Shown here: piece after piece, positions 62,604-64,000 of the stretch
How positions within the stretch are numbered: the first letter of the stretch is position 1
Layout: every line of letters starts with the position of its first letter
NCBI GenBank assembly: GCA_023935145.1
Contig: CM043703.1
Coordinates: 26,869,727 to 26,933,726, forward strand
Length of the DNA stretch: 64,000 bases
DNA from: Bretschneidera sinensis
Lineage: Eukaryota > Streptophyta > Magnoliopsida > Brassicales > Akaniaceae
Direction: 5' to 3'
Made by a program: the position numbers and the translations under genes
Notes under the pieces: generated by a model
Told to the model about the DNA's origin: nothing
Database searches by the model: none
The model's input: only the letters and a program-made list of their open reading frames with translations

Positions 62604-62941
62604 TGTCAATGGATGGCAAAGTCCATATTCTTTTCTTTAATTAAGGTCACTAACTATTCCACTTCACCCACACTTGCCATATATTCATCCTTGTTTTAAG
62701 GCTTACTTTAGGCCATGTTTCCTTCCTTGTTTTAAGACTTACTTTAGGCCATGTTTCCTTCCTTGTTTTAAGGCTTACTTTAGGCAATGTTTCCTTCATT
62801 GTTTTAAGGAATGTCTTTTTCCTTTAACAACCTATATATACTCTTAATTGTATTCTCAATAATAAGAACTCAAGTAAGCATTTGCACAATCTCTTTACTC
62901 TCTTCAATTCTCACATCTCTTTACTCTCTTAAATTCTAACA
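62604..62941 (+). repeat. 3' LTR of the younger copia element
   Basis: Same length as the 5' LTR. Visible differences are at the CATCCTTG/CATCATTG, GGCAATG/GGCCATG, TTCATTG/TTCCTTG and TTGCACAA/TTGTACAA positions. It ends CTAACA at 62941. Confidence 0.95.
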
Positions 62942-63888
62942 GTGTCCCTGAATCCCACAAATTTGGCATTGGCCAAGATAAGGATGAGGAGGTCGATCAT
63001 ATCGATTGGAGTTTGGCCCGGCATTGGAGGATGAGGGGGAGCGATTATTGTAGTTTGGCGACGGACCCTCGCCCATAGTGCTATGTCAGAGAATCGTGAT
63101 GGACACCAATTGTTGTTGTTTCTATTCTCGGAGCCTTTCGAAGGACGCCAACCATTGTTGGTTCGATTTGCAGGATTTGCCGATGCCGGAATGTGAGCAG
63201 GTTCAGATTTTGTGCCAGAGAGAGTTGCTTCAAAATTCAGAAGTTTTTCGTGAAGCTCGTCAAAAGTGATCGTAGTGCCTCGGGCTTGGATTGCACGAAC
63301 AAGTTCTTTGTACTCATCACCAAGACCATCAAGGATTTTCTTTGTGAGATCAACTTCTTCTATTGGTGCTCCAAGAACCGTAAGCTCATCAGCACGAGCT
63401 CTCACTGTTTGTAGGAAATCAGTAACACTTTGAGAGCTTTTGGTTAGATTTTTAAGGTGACTTTTTACCTGCTTAATGCGTCCTTGTGACGGCTTGGCAT
63501 ACGTGTTTGCCAAAATTGTCCATGCTTCGTGCGATGTCTTGGCTCGAGCAATGAAAGGAATGATAGTGGGAGAAAGAAATCCAACAAGAGCATTTAGAAT
63601 TAATTGATCTTGTCGAACCCATATGATGTGAGCGGGATTTGGTGTAGTGGTGTTGTTTGTAGTAACAGTGGCTGGTGGACATGGTTTTAATCCATCTACA
63701 TATCCTAGGAGATTGTATCCGATAAAGAGGGTGTGGAATTAAAGCTTCCATGAGATGTAATTGTTGTTGGTGAGTTTGAGTGGGGCCTGAGCTGAGATAT
63801 TGATGGTGATTAAGGTATTATTTGGCTCGTTGGTGTTGTGAATTGCAGGTTGGGAGGTGGAAGAATTTGATTGATTGTTTGTAGTCAT
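62942..63888 (-). pseudogene. Gag of the minus-strand copia element, N-terminal part
   Basis: It starts at ATG 63888 with a glutamine/asparagine-rich leader (MTTNNQSNSSTSQ) and contains a frameshift near 63700. The UBN2-type gag follows, with GRIKQVKSHLKNLTK (about 63483-63440), FLQTVRARADELTVLG (about 63417-63370) and KILDGLGDEYKELVRAI (about 63342-63292). An arginine/proline linker and the first half of the zinc knuckle, CQICGIQGH, are cut at 62942. A frame change near 63090 separates linker from knuckle. Confidence 0.88.
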
Positions 63889-64000
63889 GACTGTACTGGC
63901 TTAGAGAAGAAAAAGAGATAGTAGAGATAATGCAAAGGGAAAAGTCAAAGGAAAAAAAAGATTAAAGAAAGAAAGAAAGTGATAGTAGTCACTGGTTGTG

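Larger units (their letters stand above)
57806..62941 (+). mobile_element. Younger Ty1-copia element, plus strand, inserted in the older copia element
   Basis: LTRs of 338 bp each (57819-58156 and 62604-62941) differ at about four sites by eye, near 1.2 percent. TG...CA ends are present. The primer site TGGTATCAGAGCC (58157-58169) directly follows the 5' LTR, and a TTTGAGGGGGGC purine tract precedes the 3' LTR. The flanks are GTGTG (57801-57805) and GTGTC (62942-62946), an imperfect 5-bp duplication. Thirteen extra bases, TGTCAATGGACTT (57806-57818), precede the 5' LTR and partly copy its start. One long coding frame is broken by three TGA codons and one frameshift. Confidence 0.92.
54150..64000 (-). 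mobile_element. Ty1-copia element, minus strand, split by a younger copia element
   Basis: Minus-strand order is gag (63888 to 62942), insertion, then zinc knuckle end, protease, integrase, reverse transcriptase, RNase H (57805 to 54520), a GAGGGGGCA polypurine tract (about 54503-54512) and the start of the 3' LTR. The 5' LTR is beyond the window. The two parts rejoin across 57806-62941: a CQICGIQGH half on the right and HTAKKC half on the left. Stops and shifts are moderate. A codon in the RNase H region (about 54745) and the protease active site are mutated. It is likely inserted in CKB intron 1, in the same orientation as CKB. Confidence 0.9.

Overview
The window is nuclear DNA from a flowering plant, most likely a eudicot. 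It is AT-rich, has long introns with GT-AG borders, and is dominated by LTR retrotransposons that use tRNA-type primer sites (iMet-type for the copia elements, GGCGCC-type for the gypsy elements). No bacterial, viral or organellar gene set is seen. Only two conventional host genes could be assembled, both on the minus strand. One is a complete ten-exon NPSN11-type Qb-SNARE (35690-44420, 261 residues, all splice sites read by hand). The other is the 3' part of a casein kinase 2 beta-subunit gene (CKB, four exons, 50145-52058) whose N-terminal exon is not visible.

Layout. 1-2.4 kb: the 5' end of a minus-strand Ty3-gypsy-like element with LTR, primer site and a GC-rich higher-order minisatellite. 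2.4-4.9 kb: AT-rich DNA with a triplicated 205-222 bp repeat and a hairpin MITE-like element. 4.9-7.7 kb: a decayed LINE (ORF1 plus the endonuclease part of ORF2). 7.8-9.4 kb: a probable solo LTR. 9.9-29.0 kb: a minus-strand Ty1-copia element with LTRs, PBS, PPT and a perfect GCAGT target duplication. A plus-strand Athila-like gypsy element (12.3-21.1 kb) is inserted inside the copia element's accessory ORF. 31.0-33.9 kb: a solo LTR (duplication GTTAC) carrying a second, nested solo LTR. 35.7-44.4 kb: NPSN11. 45-50 kb: AT-rich intergenic DNA. 50.1-52.1 kb: CKB exons. 54.2-64.0 kb: a minus-strand copia element split in its zinc-knuckle codons by a younger plus-strand copia element (57.8-62.9 kb). 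Both probably lie in CKB's first intron.

The host genes are unrelated: membrane fusion, probably at the cell plate, and a kinase regulatory subunit. The elements tell the more unusual story. There are two nested insertion pairs with readable target duplications plus a nested solo-LTR pair. The same plant-transposon accessory domain occurs in both members of one pair. Short perfect palindromes (CCAGTCGACTGG in copia, GTGCGCTCGAGCGCAC in Athila) recur in clusters. In-frame stops sit almost only where glutamine or tryptophan codons are expected, which fits decay of methylated DNA. I found no evidence of a novel gene system beyond these.
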